A stretch of 60,000 nucleotides of DNA from Takakia lepidozioides (GCA_030704615.1 CM060731.1:63160756-63220755), one strand, 5' to 3'. Positions 10,998 to 22,805 are shown, numbered from the stretch's first letter. Numbers and translations are program-made. Notes: generated by a model from the letters alone, not told the origin.

Positions 10998-13900
10998 CTG
11001 GAACCAGGAAATATCTTAGATATTGCTCTTTGATTTTAGACATTGGCCATCACATACTCTAATAAGCCCCTTGTCCCTAGGCATATCCAGGATGAGATCA
11101 ACCTCAGCCAAAACTTGCCATAGCACTATGCTTGGACATCAACTCCTTGCATGGAGCTGAGTGTTAATCTGAGAGCAACTTTGACCTTTTATCAGAAAGC
11201 ACAATGTTGAATGCAACACTGCTAGTGCCACCACCTAACAGACATGTGTCACATGCATGGCATGGTCGCATTGCCAGCAAAAGGTAGAAAAGGGCAATGT
11301 GAAATGATGAACTTCAGGGCCTTCACATTCCTGAGTTTGAGGAGACCTGCAAGTTTCCAGCAAAAGTTTCCCAGGTTTCTCACTACATGACCTTCTCCCT
11401 GCCTACACCGTGTGGAAGCTGTGTACAATCGTTACCATAGATTCTTTCAGAGAATTACAGATGAATAATGAATGGAAAATCTTACTGAAATTGAAGTGGC
11501 AATCAGCTGCCAACAACCCGAAACAAGCTGAAAGTACTAGGATATCATCAACAACTCTATGGTATGAATGGTATCTGTTGGAAACCTCTAACAAATATCT
11601 CAATTGAAAGAATTTGTTCGCTTAAGGTTGCATCTGAACCAACAGCAGTTGTTTTTAATTTCATAGCCCTATGTGGAGCTAATTATCCAATGAACATCAG
11701 ATATGGGTGTATACAACCTTAAGGATGCACATAAAAAGATTCTCATATAGTACCTGATGCCCATATCAAACGAACTCTCGATGAACTTCTCTTTCAGTGT
11801 GAAGTCTCTGCTCCCATTCAACTCTGGCAAAATTTGACCATTTGTCTTCCTCTGGAGCCCCTTCGAGCCCAGGATAAGATCACAGCCTTCATCATCAAAT
11901 TGAACCAAATCTGTGGATGAGTGCATTCCTTTGTTCCCAGGCCACACATTAATAGTTTCTCCTTCAGCCTCTCTCTCTCCATTGCCATCATCTCTCTCCT
12001 TTCTCTTCCCCGCAGTGCATGGGCGGTCTCCGTTCCCACCCTCAGCCCCACGTCTGCTCAACCCCTCCTTGACTTTGAGGCTCGCACCCCTTCCTTTCTG
12101 GTCACTAGTGTTGCTTAGAATAGAGGCCTTTGCATTGACAGTGCCTTTCAGTGGAACACCACAGTAAGCTTGGGGCAATACCTTTGTTCCAGGGGCAGGC
12201 TGAACAGCACCCTTTTTTTTCTCTCTCCCTCTGCTTCGCGTGGTAACCTCTCTTTTGTCCACTTTGATGCCTTCATCCCTCTCGTCCTCCCCCTCATTGG
12301 ACAACCCTTCCAGAGCACCCACTATTTCTCTCTCAAGTAGTCCTGCAAAGTCCTCATCATCATCATCATCATCATCATCATCACTGACCTGAGTATTTTC
12401 GAGGACCTCGGTGTCACTGTCAGAAAGAGTGATAAATTTCTCTCTATTTAAACCAGCAGAATCAGAAGAGCGAGCACTTTTGTCACAGCCTACCACTCCA
12501 ATGCCAGCTGATTCACTACGATCACCTCCTTGCTGAGACACAATGCCCCCTTGGCCAGTAACAGGGCTGTCAGACCCACCTGCAAACCCTCTGTTCTCAC
12601 CATCCACACAAGGGGTACAGGGCTTGATCCTCAAATCATTGCATTGATATGCGAAATCAGATAAATTCAACTCAACTCCTTTCTCAGCGTCATGAACTCC
12701 GACAGTATGATTGGAGGTCTGTTGCAGATGTAAGGTCTCCGAAGCTCTAGGCAGCTTGAGATTTGATTTCTCAGGCGGGATCCTATGATGAGAAAAAAAT
12801 TCTTCACAAAATGGAGCCCCTCCCTCATTAGGGCTGCCATTCCCTTTTATAAGACGTGTACCTCCTGTATTCATTTCGTCACACACTGTACAGGTCATGG
12901 CTCTATTCACACAAGGAGATCCAAGGGAATTCAAAGCCCTGCTGATATTGTCAATAGAAGGTGTTCTGGCACTTTGGGGCTGGGGTTCATACACCCTTGC
13001 CTGCCCCTCACAACTCCCCTCTGGTCTCTTGCTGAAACATGAGGTTTCAACCTCAGCATGGTCGCTGACACCTGTGCAATCCAGCACAGGCCATGTGGAA
13101 TGTGCATGTGTAGGTGACTCAAAACGAAGTGACTTTGCAGGGCCACAAAGTGCGTCACTTGTAAGATCCTTGGAAATTTCAGGAACCAGATGAGGCTGAT
13201 CAAAGTCATGAACTGAGGTATGCTGCAGCAATGAGACTTGTGGATCAATGTGAGGGCTTTGCTCCCCTCCCTCCTTAGGACGCCCATGCCCTTTTTCATG
13301 ACGTGTACCTCCTGTATTCATTTCGTCACCCACTGTACAGGTCGTGGCTCTGCTGACACAAGGAGATCCAAGGGAATTCAAAGCCCTGCTGATGTTGCCA
13401 ATAGAAGGTGTTTGGGTACTTTGGGGTTGGGGTTCAGAAACCCTTGCCTTCCCCTTACAACTCCCCTCTGGTCTCTTTCTGAAACAGAAGACTTCAACCT
13501 CAGCATGGTTGCTAACACCTATGCCATCTGGCACAGACAACCTGGAATGTGAATGTGTAGGTGACTCAAAACGAAGCGACTTTGCTGGGCCACGAAGTGC
13601 GTCACTCGTAAGGTCCCCGGAAATTTCAGGAACTGTGTGAGGCTGATCACAGTCATGAACTGAGGTATGCCACAGCAAGGAGACTTGTGGATCAATGTGA
13701 GGGCTTTGCTCCCCTCCCTCGTTAGGGCCCCCATTCCCTTTTTCGTGACATGTACCTCCTGTATTCATTTCATTACCCACAGTACAGGTCATGGCTCTGC
13801 TCACACAAGGAGATCCAAGGGAATTCAAGGCCCTGCCGATGTTGTCAGCAGCAGGTGTTTGGGCACTTTGGGGCTGGGGTTCATAGACCCTTGCCTTCCC

Positions 13901-16900
13901 CTCACAACTCCCCTCTAGACTCTTAGTGAAACATGAGGCTTCAACCTCAGGATGGTCGCTGACACCTATGCCATTCAGCACAGGCCATCTGGAATGTGAA
14001 TGTGTAGGCGATTCAAAACAAAGCGACTTTGCAGGGCCACAAAGGGTGTCATGTGGAAGGTCCTCGGAAATTTCAGGAACCATATGAGGCTGATCACAGT
14101 TATGAACTGAGGTATGCCGCAGTAAGGGGACTTGTGGATCAATGAGAGGGCTTTGCTCCCCTCCCTCGTTAGGACGCCCATGCCCTTTTTCATGACGTGT
14201 ACCTCCTGTATTCATTTCGTCACCCACTGTACAGGTCGTGGCTCTGCTGACACAAGGAGATCCAAGGGAATTCAAAGCCCTGCTGATGTTGTCAATAGAA
14301 GGTGTTTGGGCACTTTGGGGCACGGGTTCATCAACCCTTGCCTTCTCCTCACAACTCCCCTCTGGTCTCTTAGAGAAACATGAGGCCTCAACCTCAGCAT
14401 GGTCATTAACACCTATGCCATCCAGCACAGGCCATCTGGAATGTGAATGAGTAGGTGACTCAAAACGAAGTGACTTCGCAGGGCCACAAAGTGCGTCACT
14501 TGTAAGGTCCTCAGATATTTCAGGAACCATGCGAGGCTGATCACAGACATGAACTGAGGTATGCCGCAGCAAGGAGACTTGTGGATCAATGTGAGGGCTT
14601 TGCTCCCCTCCCTCATAAGGGCCCCCATTCCCTTTTTCATGACGTGTACGTCCTGTATTCATTTCGTCACCCACTGTACAGGTCGTGGCTCTACTCACAC
14701 AAGGAGATCCAAGGGAATTCAAAGCCCTGCTGATGTTGTCGATAGAAGGTGTTTGGGCACTTTGGAGGTGGGGATCAGAAACCCTTGCCTTCCCCTCACA
14801 ACTCCCCTCTGGTCTTTTGCTGAAACATGAGGCTTCAACTTCAGCTGTAGAATCCGGGTAAGCTTGGTGATGGATGTTGGGCTCCCACTTGATGGTAAGG
14901 TCCTCAGTAGGTCGACCCTTTTTGTTCATGTTGGACCCATTTAGGTGTACTTTCCTTAAAGCCTTTTGCTTCTTCACCTCAAAAGCACGATATCGCATCG
15001 CCATCAACCGGGCCACAGCGGTCTTCTGAGCTTTATCTACTCTGTCCACCTTCTGCTCCTGCTAGCACCTCGTATCCGTTAGAACTAAGTTACAGGTCTC
15101 TGTTTCACATGTAAACAATAAATCAGCCAACCAGAACCTGCTGTGGTGAAGAGAGGATCAGAAAAAGACCGTTGGCTCACACCCGAAATAGCAGAAAGGC
15201 CATAGTTAATTGGAACTCAGCACGTACAGGTAGAGACACACTGCACATGTACCTGTGCTGTACATTTACACCCATGATGCAACTGTGTGGTATGCCTCTC
15301 AAAACGGTCATGTAGTAGGAGCTCATACAAGTTCTCTAGCACAACAAAAGAGGGACAGAGGGAAGGAGGAATCAAAGCAATATTCAAAATGCCGAAAGAA
15401 CCAACATGTAGTGTTCCCAATCAGCCAAAACTCACCTTTTGGTTTTCTCAAAAAATGCTCATGTAGTCCCAGCAGTACATAAAACTTGCTGAGCACAAGA
15501 AAAAAGGTTGGGAGGGTGATATCTAAGCGGGACTGTAACAACCTGAGGTCTTGTGCACAAAAATACTGAGTGATCAAGCAAAGCCACACTAGACACTCCC
15601 ATGTCAGCCCCTCCAATTAATTCATGAATTATATGTTATAGGTCATTCAATTGCTCAGAGCTTTGTTATCCCTGTGTAGAATGTCCGGCCTGCAAAACTG
15701 CTTTCTCCTGGGTTTTAAATTACAAAAGTAACTCTAATGAGTTAAAATCACAAAGACTGAACATTAACCTCCCTGCTTGCGGTCCTTTAATAGAATCAGA
15801 GACTACAGTGGCATAGGGATATATCATTGTAATTAGAAGAGCACTTAGGTTTGTATGACTAGCATACTGGACATGGAAGAAATATTCAGGAACTTCTCAT
15901 CCTTATAAATCAGCATGTGCTAGTAAAGCTGCAAATGTTAACCAAGTGAACAAAGCTCAAAGCAACAGTGCCACCTCCTTTCGAATGGAATATGTGTAAA
16001 CATTTGGAGGAAGACCCCAGATTACCAAATACTCAGTTTCCTGATCAAGATGCCACGACATGGAGGCCAGTGTGCATATTACATGGGAGATGTGTGATTA
16101 GCAGATTGGAGACAAATCTTTGACAGCTTAGACTATCTTCACTTTGCCTTTAATGTTGGTCCTGCGCTGTACTGAGTTCAATGCGACACTAACTTGTTGT
16201 TGAAGTTGTGCTGGTTGTTTGGTGAAATGTTGACGGAATAGAAATGAGAGGAAGAAAAGGAGAGAGAGAGAGAAAAAGAGAGAGAACGAAGGACTTTAAA
16301 ACATCGCTGAAGGCCCCGAGAACATGGAGAGAAATGAAATGAATGAAATGGAACTTTATAACGTCCACAGAAAGCTCAAAGAGGAAAAAAGAAAGCTGAA
16401 AGAGAGATTGTACTCATAAGACGTTGTTTGCCATAGCCTTGTGGCCATTGACCCCGCGCCCAGTTTGAGCGGGAACAAAAGGGACAGAACCTACCTCTGT
16501 CAGGGGCTGACGTTGGTAGTAAGACTTACCTTCATATATAGAATTAATCCGGGTTTTCCAGATATCCTCTAGAAATCCCTTCACACAAGCATCAATCTGC
16601 TGTGTGTGATTTGCCCAAAAACTAGGCCTCAGGAGGGCCTGGGCTTTTGGCCAGCCTCGAGACTTTCAAAGTTGGTAAACAGAGGTACAGGCACAATTCC
16701 CTTGATAGATTTGAAGAGAGCGTCTCTTTGGTGAGAGGACCCCGGACAGTGTATCAGAAAATGAATACTGTCTTCAGATTGCCCACACAACGGGCAATTG
16801 CACTCTCCCTTTCCTCTCTGCTTCTGTTTGCTGTTCAAAGGTAGGCTTCCTGCCCTGAGTTTAAATTTCAGTCTAGTGCCGAGAGTAGACCCTTGAGGTC

Positions 16901-19900
16901 ATCCAAGATGTCCTCCCCCATGTCACTGACTGGAAACAAGTTCAGGGAAGTTTTCTGCCTAACTTCATTTTCATCAGACAATCTCATGGCAACAGACATG
17001 GCTTTGGACACTACAGCCTCTAAGTCAGATTTATCCAGCAGGGTCAAGACTTGCGGTTCCAGGTCCAGGTCCTTGAGAATCTCTTCTACTCTCTTCTCCA
17101 GGACTTAGCCTGTTTGACAGGGCGGTCCTGTTTCCAAGATATAGAGTCGATTAACTTAGGATATCTGGTGTTGGACATATGTTGCAGCTGACCCCACCAT
17201 CTGACCTTGAATCCATCTCATCGGGAGCTTAAGGACGGAATGCCAAACTCACCCCGAACAGCCACATTGGCTGTTTTGGAGCATGCTGACATACACTCCT
17301 TAAGCACCCCCACTTGAATGGATTCTAGAGACTTAGCCTGGCTTTCGGCGAAACAGGGGCTGTGTGGATCATATCTTCACTCTAAGCCAGATTATCCAGG
17401 GAAGGAAAAAAGAAGGGAAACCCACTTATGTTTTTTTCCTGGATGTCAAAAAGGCTTATGACACAGTGTGGAGAGGGGCCTATGGTTCCGCCTCTGGTCT
17501 TGTAAAGATGTGGAGAGTTGTCCACAACTTGTATGCTCACACCAAAAGCTGTGTCACTGTTAACGGACAGAAGTCCAACTTCTTTGACATAGACCAAGGT
17601 GTAGCTCAAGCGTACTCTCTCCCTCTGCTCTGCAATGTTTTCATCAATCAACTCCTCGAGGATGTGGAAAGTGAGGGATTTGGGTTAAGGGTGGGTGATA
17701 CCACCATACCAGCCCTTATGTTTGCGGATGACTTCGCAGGCATAGGGAAGACTCCAACCAATCTCCAGGAGTTGGTTGATTGCGCGAAGAGATACTTTGA
17801 TCTTTGGGGGCAGCTAATGTCAGCAAATGTGCAGTGGTAGCATTCAACGACAGAGGAGAGGGAGGAAGTGATCTTAAGTGGCAGTGGGGTAGCCAAGAGA
17901 TCCCGGTCCTCCCTTCCTACACTTACCTGGGCGTTGAGTTTTCCTCCAATTGTAATTGGGATGCACATATCGGGTTGTTCAAACTGGCAAGGGCAAAGCT
18001 CTGGGGCTCACTAAATTTTTCCACTGCAGAGGGGTCAACTCTGAGGTTAAGAACACCATGCTTTGTCGCGTTATTAGACCTGCCTTGGAGTACGGATCCG
18101 CAATATGGGTTGATAACTCCAACCAGGCTAAGTCTCAAGCTAAAAGAGAGAGAAAGAGAGAAAGCAAGAAGCAAGAAAAAGAAAGAAAGGGATTCCATAG
18201 CATCCACAGAAAGCTCTAAGAGCATAGATAAGAGACAATCAACCAATGAAGCAGTAGTGACCAGGCCTAAATATCTGAAGACAGACAAATGTTTGCGCTT
18301 CTGTGTTTGATTTGTGTTTGTGTGTGTGGGAAGATGCCATTATGTAAGCCAAGTACACAGTTTATGCAGTGATTCTAGAGAGACCTTAAATTGTCCCATT
18401 CTATTCGTCATTACTCCTTTGGTGGCAAAACACCTATCCAAACCAGACTAAAAGCATCAAGATAGAACCCAACTTTCTTCTCAGTTACTGAAGTTTAGAC
18501 CCATCCACACAACTCAAGACAGCATCTCATATAAGACTATATATGGTGGCGCGGTTACTAACCTTAAGCCTGGCAATGGTGTCTATCAGTAGGTCCAAAA
18601 CCTCCCTTGCAACTATTGCAGCATCAGGCACTTTACCCAACCTCAGATTCACCTTCAGTGTCATGTTATGCTTTTTGTCCACCACGGTCCATGATAACTG
18701 GCACATACATGTGTTTGCATTAGTGAATGTTAGGGATTTTTCTGGTTCATAAGCAAGGGCAATGGAGAGTGACATATGATGCTCACAACACCTTTCTCAC
18801 TGCAGAAGGGATTTCTAGAGGATACCTGGAAAACTCAGATCAATTGTCTGTTCCAAGGTAAGTCATACTACCGGTGTCAGCCCCTGACAAAGGTAGTTTC
18901 TGTCCCTTTGTGTTTCACTCAAACTGAGCGCAGTGTCAATGGCCACAAAGCTATGGCAAACAACGTCTTATGAGTACATTCTCACTGCACAAGCTGATTT
19001 TCTTCCTCAATAAAATCAGTTTAAAAACTGATAAGAGTTAGTGTGGAGTCCCATCACCCACAGTACCCAGAATGTGTCAATACATTCACAGCATACTTGC
19101 TTTGGTTTCAGAGTAGTGTCATACCCGCATCATATCTTTGCCACACGCAGAGAAGGAATAGGTTGAGTCAGGTTGTTGCAGACAAAGATGGGAGCGTGCC
19201 TTTTCCATGAAGTCAGGCACACTGATGTCCCAGCGTGTTGCTTTTTCTGACACTTCCCCTTCAGACACTAACCATACAGAGCCACCAACACAAGTGGAGC
19301 TGGTTAATATACTTACGAGCACCCATGTCTTTATGTAATATTCATACTTCCAAAGTTTGAGGATAGAGAAGGGGATGTACTCTGACCCACCCAGTGATAT
19401 CTGTGGGACACTATTCTACTGTTGTCAGTCTTTGCATTTCAAATGTAACCCTGATGTTGGCATGTCATTTCCACACAGCCAATAATGGTCCAGTATACAT
19501 GAATGTGGATTTAAGGGACCAAAGAGATACTGCTCATTGAGACTCTGAATGAGAGACAAGTGACCATAACATTCGAGGAAACAGTCAACTACAACATTTC
19601 ACTGTCTATGTGGAGAAGATGACAATTGTGTTGGTCCAACCCATATCCCCTTATGACTCCCTTCTAATAGCAACGGGAATAGTGGTAGGAAAAAATTTGG
19701 GTTTAAGGAAACGTCAGTACTATCAGCCACAAAACATTCGGATACTACCCTAGTGACAACTGAGCAAAATTGTTCTATCGAAGGATAAGGGTGCAAGTTC
19801 GCAATACTTATATACGACCAGGCCTGAGAGCCATCGAGAACAGTGACAGAGAAGCTGGCATCAAGCCAAGTCGTCTTCAAATAAATGTGTCCTCCTTCTT

Positions 19901-19934
19901 CGAGCTTGAAGCGTACGCATGTCGAATTCACCAT
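8098..19934 (-). CDS. XRCC4-like: XRCC4-like protein with giant repeat tail and C-terminal DUF3444 (9 exons)
   Basis: XRCC4 is the nuclear partner of DNA ligase IV in end joining. Exons: 19934-19808, 19267-19125, 18697-18563, 15333-15253, 15058-11754, 10997-10351, 9909-9722, 9105-8968, 8574-8098. All introns are GT-AG, phases match, and the 5,241-nt frame has one stop (TAA, 8100-8098), giving 1,746 residues. Residues 1-135 match the plant XRCC4 head (FSVTVLDGSQAW; SEGEVSEKATRWD; LQQPDSTYSFS; LSWTVV). Residues 136-200 match the coiled coil (FEVKKQKALRKV). Residues 234-910 are 149-aa repeats; about 1054-1064 is poly-Asp. Residues 1520-1740 are DUF3444. Joining exons across all junctions is my inference. 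If intron 5 is retained, the product stops at 11669 after 1,291 residues without DUF3444. The ATG at 19934 was chosen because it aligns with plant XRCC4 starts. Confidence 0.75.
9190..9625 (-). mobile_element. LINE 3'-end fragment in intron 7
   Basis: The minus strand shares the tail of the LINE copies at 16.4 and 18.9 kb: a block like ATGGCCACAAGGCTA, then GAGTACA, pyrimidine-rich sequence and TGGACGTTAAA. It is diverged and encodes only a relic (KQTEFMATRLSQASLEYIS). It lies wholly within intron 7 of the XRCC4-like gene. Confidence 0.55.
11754..15333 (-). CDS. XRCC4-like: Exons 4-5: XRCC4 coiled coil, repeat tail, acidic and basic regions
   Basis: Exon 4 (15333-15253) reads NLYELLLHDRFERHTTQLHH and continues the head's terminal helix. 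Exon 5 (from 15058, after AGCAG|) begins EQKVDRVDKAQKTAVARLM and carries the KK-x-K-L signature of the ligase IV-binding helix. After residue 233 the exon becomes low-similarity sequence: 4.5 in-frame 149-residue repeats, then a Ser/Asp-rich region with nine or more consecutive Asp (near 12350-12384), then basic patches (TTRSRGREKKKG, AGKRKERDD) that could act as nuclear signals. It ends ATCAG|GTACTA in phase 2. The 3,305-nt exon is open throughout despite the repeats, which argues for coding constraint. Confidence 0.75.
12818..14845 (-). repeat. 447-bp in-frame tandem repeat inside exon 5 (4.5 copies)
   Basis: Four full units (14845-13058) and a partial fifth (13057-12818) encode 149-residue repeats. 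Each starts like AEVEASCFSKRPEGSCEGKA, contains NISRALNSLGSPCV and CTVGDEMNTG, and ends near SPTHSHSRWPV. Unit length is a multiple of three and no unit contains a stop. Units differ by scattered substitutions, many of them amino-acid changes. No known domain is recognised. Composition (Ser, Gly, Pro, His, Cys) suggests a disordered tail. Confidence 0.95.
16250..17341 (-). mobile_element. LINE (non-LTR retrotransposon), 3' half, in intron 3
   Basis: Minus-strand reading gives the C-terminal part of a LINE ORF2. It starts SLESIQVGVLKECMSACSKT, passes RWDGFKVRWWGQLQHMS, the Cys/His motif CPLCGQSEDSIHFLIHCP near 16750-16800, and ends with KGFLEDIWKTRINSIYEGK and NGHKAMANNVL. A 3' UTR with CT-rich sequence follows to about 16250. 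Several stops and frameshifts are present. Its 5' end (17341) is continuous in protein sense with the end of the inverted piece at 17342-18136. Confidence 0.85.
17342..18136 (+). mobile_element. LINE reverse transcriptase segment, inverted relative to its 3' half
   Basis: The plus strand encodes the RT palm of the same LINE: GCVDHIFTLSQIIQ, FFLDVKKAYDTVWR, DQGVAQAYSLPLLCNVFINQ and the catalytic FADDFAGI, then SYTYLGVEFSSNCNWDAHI and RPALEYGSAIWVD. It ends at CCAGGCTAAGTCTC (18123-18136). The identical 14 bases occur inverted at 17328-17341, where the 3' half begins. This head-to-head layout with shared bases at the joint is what twin-primed reverse transcription produces. Frames are broken near 17840 and 17960. 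Confidence 0.85.
18563..19934 (-). CDS. XRCC4-like: Exons 1-3: XRCC4 head domain
   Basis: The three exons encode 135 residues that align to the plant XRCC4 beta-sandwich head without gaps, from MVNSTCVRFKLEEGG to VLDLLIDTIARLK. Exon 1 ends ATAA|GTATTG in phase 1. Exon 2 starts after TGGTTAG| and completes the split Met codon; it ends CGG|GTATGA. Exon 3 lies between GTGCCAG| and AAG|GTTAGT. The head mediates XRCC4 dimer packing and XLF contact in characterised proteins. Exon boundaries were placed by homology plus splice consensus. An open frame at 19978-20220 just upstream has no XRCC4 similarity and is probably 5' UTR. Confidence 0.85.
18790..18990 (+). mobile_element. Second LINE 3'-end fragment, opposite orientation, in intron 2
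   Basis: The plus strand reads KGFLEDTWKTQINCLFQGK, RCQPLTKVVSVPLCF and NGHKAMANNVL, matching the minus-strand LINE C terminus at about 16410-16600. The two copies therefore form an inverted repeat spanning exon 3. Only the last ~60 codons remain. Confidence 0.8.
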
Positions 19935-20220
19935 CCCTGAAATTTCCAGATCTCACCCTTTCCTTCCTCTTCCGGCTTCAACAGCCAAACGCACGAAGCA
20001 AAAAGTCCTCAACTCCCGCTTGTAAATGCATTGGGGGGCTTCCAATGCTAACTATACCACACAGACGGTTCAGCCAATGAACATAACTGGATCCAGCTGC
20101 TGTGCCTGAAGCTGGGAACCCTGACACGCTTGTGCCTCCAGTTACAATCTCCGTCCTCTCTATCACTAGGTGTTTTGCCATTGCGCGGGGATGGGGTCCT
20201 CCATTGTCTTCCATTTGCAT

Positions 20221-22725
20221 TATAAAGAATGTGAATACTAATATAATCTTTTCTGGGTTTTTCAGCTCAAGTACACAAACATCACATTATTTGAGTCTTC
20301 TCAACCTCCTTGCTCTTAGAGTCTTATTCTTCGATAATGTCAAAGTTTTAATCTTATTACTTTGTGACTTGTAGATGATTCGGAGAGGTTTGCAATAAGG
20401 GCAAACGACATATTTCATAGACGTCCATTGGCGGGAGGTGAGCAATTACTCTATTCATACAACTTGGACCCAAAATGGAGTTCTCCCAGTTGTAGATCAA
20501 GACCTATTATTATTCCATGTGACGAGTAAGAGCTCGACAAACCATTGGCACAATGTCTTTTTGACTAATCACTATTGTGATTATCATTTGATTTCAAGTT
20601 CATGCAAACTTATCATTGGAGTGGAATTGATAGTGACTAACGAGAGAAAGACAAGAATGAGACATGGTACTACCAAAAAACACATTGTTATTGAAGATGG
20701 TAATAGACGCGAAGTTTGGCCGCAAGCTTTAAAACGTCCATCACATGTAATGCTTTCATGGCCAAAACAAAAGAGAGTGATTCTTCTTCGAAAGTGCCTA
20801 AAGTGAAATGTGATGTGTGTTTTACAAGTACATGTGTTGAAAAAGATGATATCACCGTGTCAGTGACCATATTTTGCCAGTGAAATAAAATATTCATGCA
20901 TCGTTGACTGAATTCACTTTTGCTTTGTTTTCAAATAATCTTTAACTATGAAAAGACACTGTGTTTCGATGTATAAGATTCTGTGCATGTTGATTAAAAA
21001 TTGACACAAAATATATCATTACTGTATATAAATGACAAATGATCATATCCATATTGTACAAATGGTATACACTTACACAAATGTGTATCCATTATAAACT
21101 TATAGATATACACTTAACATCCACTAAACTATACTTGGGCCAACGGCACAGGCTGCCCTAGTATAAATTTATATAACTCTGTAGTTAATGTATTACAACT
21201 TCAATTCATACATTCATACAGGTGCTCAATTGTACGACGACGGTTGTTTGGATTCTTGGATGTTGTTAACCGATGCGAAAATTGGGTATACTATACTATA
21301 TTCGAGCTATCATTATATGGGGTTATTCAAATTTGCTGGCAAAACTACATTAGTATATTATATTTTTTAATTAGCTATTTTTTAATTTGTTAGTTTTGGT
21401 GGTATTTGAGTGGTCCTTATGATTCGATGGCAAAATGCTAGTCTCTCTTATGATATTATAATATTTTAAGTTTTTGTTTGCCTCCTATTATTATTAGTGG
21501 TTGGCACTCTACGAGGAGGGTTATTGTTTAACTGTGAAATTTTCAAAAAAACAGGGACATGAGCTCTTTAATCAAATTAAAAGAGGAGGGGGAAAGGCTT
21601 TAATTTGTTTTCTTCTGGAAAGTAACTCCCAGTACGTTTCCCACTTAGTTATTCTTTCAAAAAGTACCATTTTTATAAAAAAAATGAACAGGGGGAAGTA
21701 GCCCTGGAAACTTTATTGTAAGAAGGACCAAGGTCCGAAAATACAAGAGGGAAAAATAACCTCTGAGTGAGTGCCATGGAGGCCAAATTTATTATTATAG
21801 GTAGTAATTAGAATTATACTTATCATAGAAATCTTAATTTATAGAAATTGAGCCTAGTTACGGTGTGTTTGATTTGAAGTCTATGTTTGTCCTACATATT
21901 TTATTTCTGTGGAAACATTAGGACCCTTACCATGTTTTTGTGCTCACCTCTATGCTCATGATATGAGCAACCAGTACGCCATTTTTCTACCAACCCCCTC
22001 AAAACTTGCTAGTTGTTATCTCTAAGTTTTTGATATGTACAATGTAAATGAACAATCTTGAGTTTGTTTGACAAATAATACACAGTCTGACTTATGTAGA
22101 GTCGATGTTTCACATGAATAAATTTTGGTAGATTTAGTTTGTGCCTATTTCTCAGCAAGCCCTCACATTATGACCAACATCATGCTTGTAGTTTTTGCTC
22201 AATGTCTCCTCCAGGCTAAGAACATCCTATGACACCAATAGAAGGGCATGCAACTATCTTGGAGTACATGGAATTGCTAGTCTTTGACATGACCGCTTCT
22301 ATAAATGCATAGAGAGTGCTATGGGGTCCATTAGTTTTTTTTTCAAAAAAATATTTTGAAAGGAAATACATGGGAGCAACCCCTCAAAAAGATAAAATAA
22401 AAGACAAAAAGCGTTCACTAACTGACAGAAATTAGGGATCCACTTATAGCTAACCAACTATCAATTAGTATAGTTAGCTGCGTCACTAAGGGGTGGAGTG
22501 TATTTAGGCTATAAATCTATAAAGCATATCAACCATTGTCCCTCTCAGTAGTCACCATGAGTGATAGGGTTCACATACTGGAGGTTAGTATGGTGCATAG
22601 TATCAACGCCGGCGCCACCTACCAAGCCTGACCCCCTATCACACTTACCCCACAAGTGGCTCTTACATATACCTGCGATCCCCGCCCACAGCTAATGCTC
22701 CACACATGGACCAGTCAGACCGTTA
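20221..22725. other. AT-rich region without recognisable gene
   Basis: Open frames exist (for example 20438-20806) but none has a domain, a convincing start context or biased composition. Low-complexity A/T runs are frequent. I see no LTR, TIR or tRNA-like structure here. Confidence 0.5.
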
Positions 22726-22729
22726 CTGG

Positions 22730-22805
22730 TCACAGAGCTGGTCCCCTACATCTAGACCTGTTTATCTTAATCTCACAGAGCTGGTCGCCCACATCTAGAC
22801 CTGTT
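22730..22805 (+). repeat. Short tandem duplication, ~43-bp period
   Basis: CACAGAGCTGGTC followed by ACATCTAGACCTGTTT occurs at 22731-22764 and again from 22773. The nearby 22990-23095 stretch also contains two CCGCAC-GTCAGTG blocks. No coding content is recognised. Confidence 0.7.

Noticed and set aside
12818-14845. Non-coding satellite array
   Set aside because: Every unit is open in the same frame, the period is divisible by three, and the frame is joined in phase to XRCC4 exons.
17364-17840. RT open frame as an independent gene on the plus strand
   Set aside because: It is the inverted piece of the LINE in intron 3; it has no start region and its continuation lies on the other strand.
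19978-20220. In-frame upstream exon of the XRCC4-like protein
   Set aside because: It lacks similarity to XRCC4, and the ATG at 19934 aligns with known plant starts; more likely 5' UTR.
20438-20806. 122-codon plus-strand frame as a gene
   Set aside because: No domain, no splice context, AT-rich composition like the surrounding non-coding DNA.
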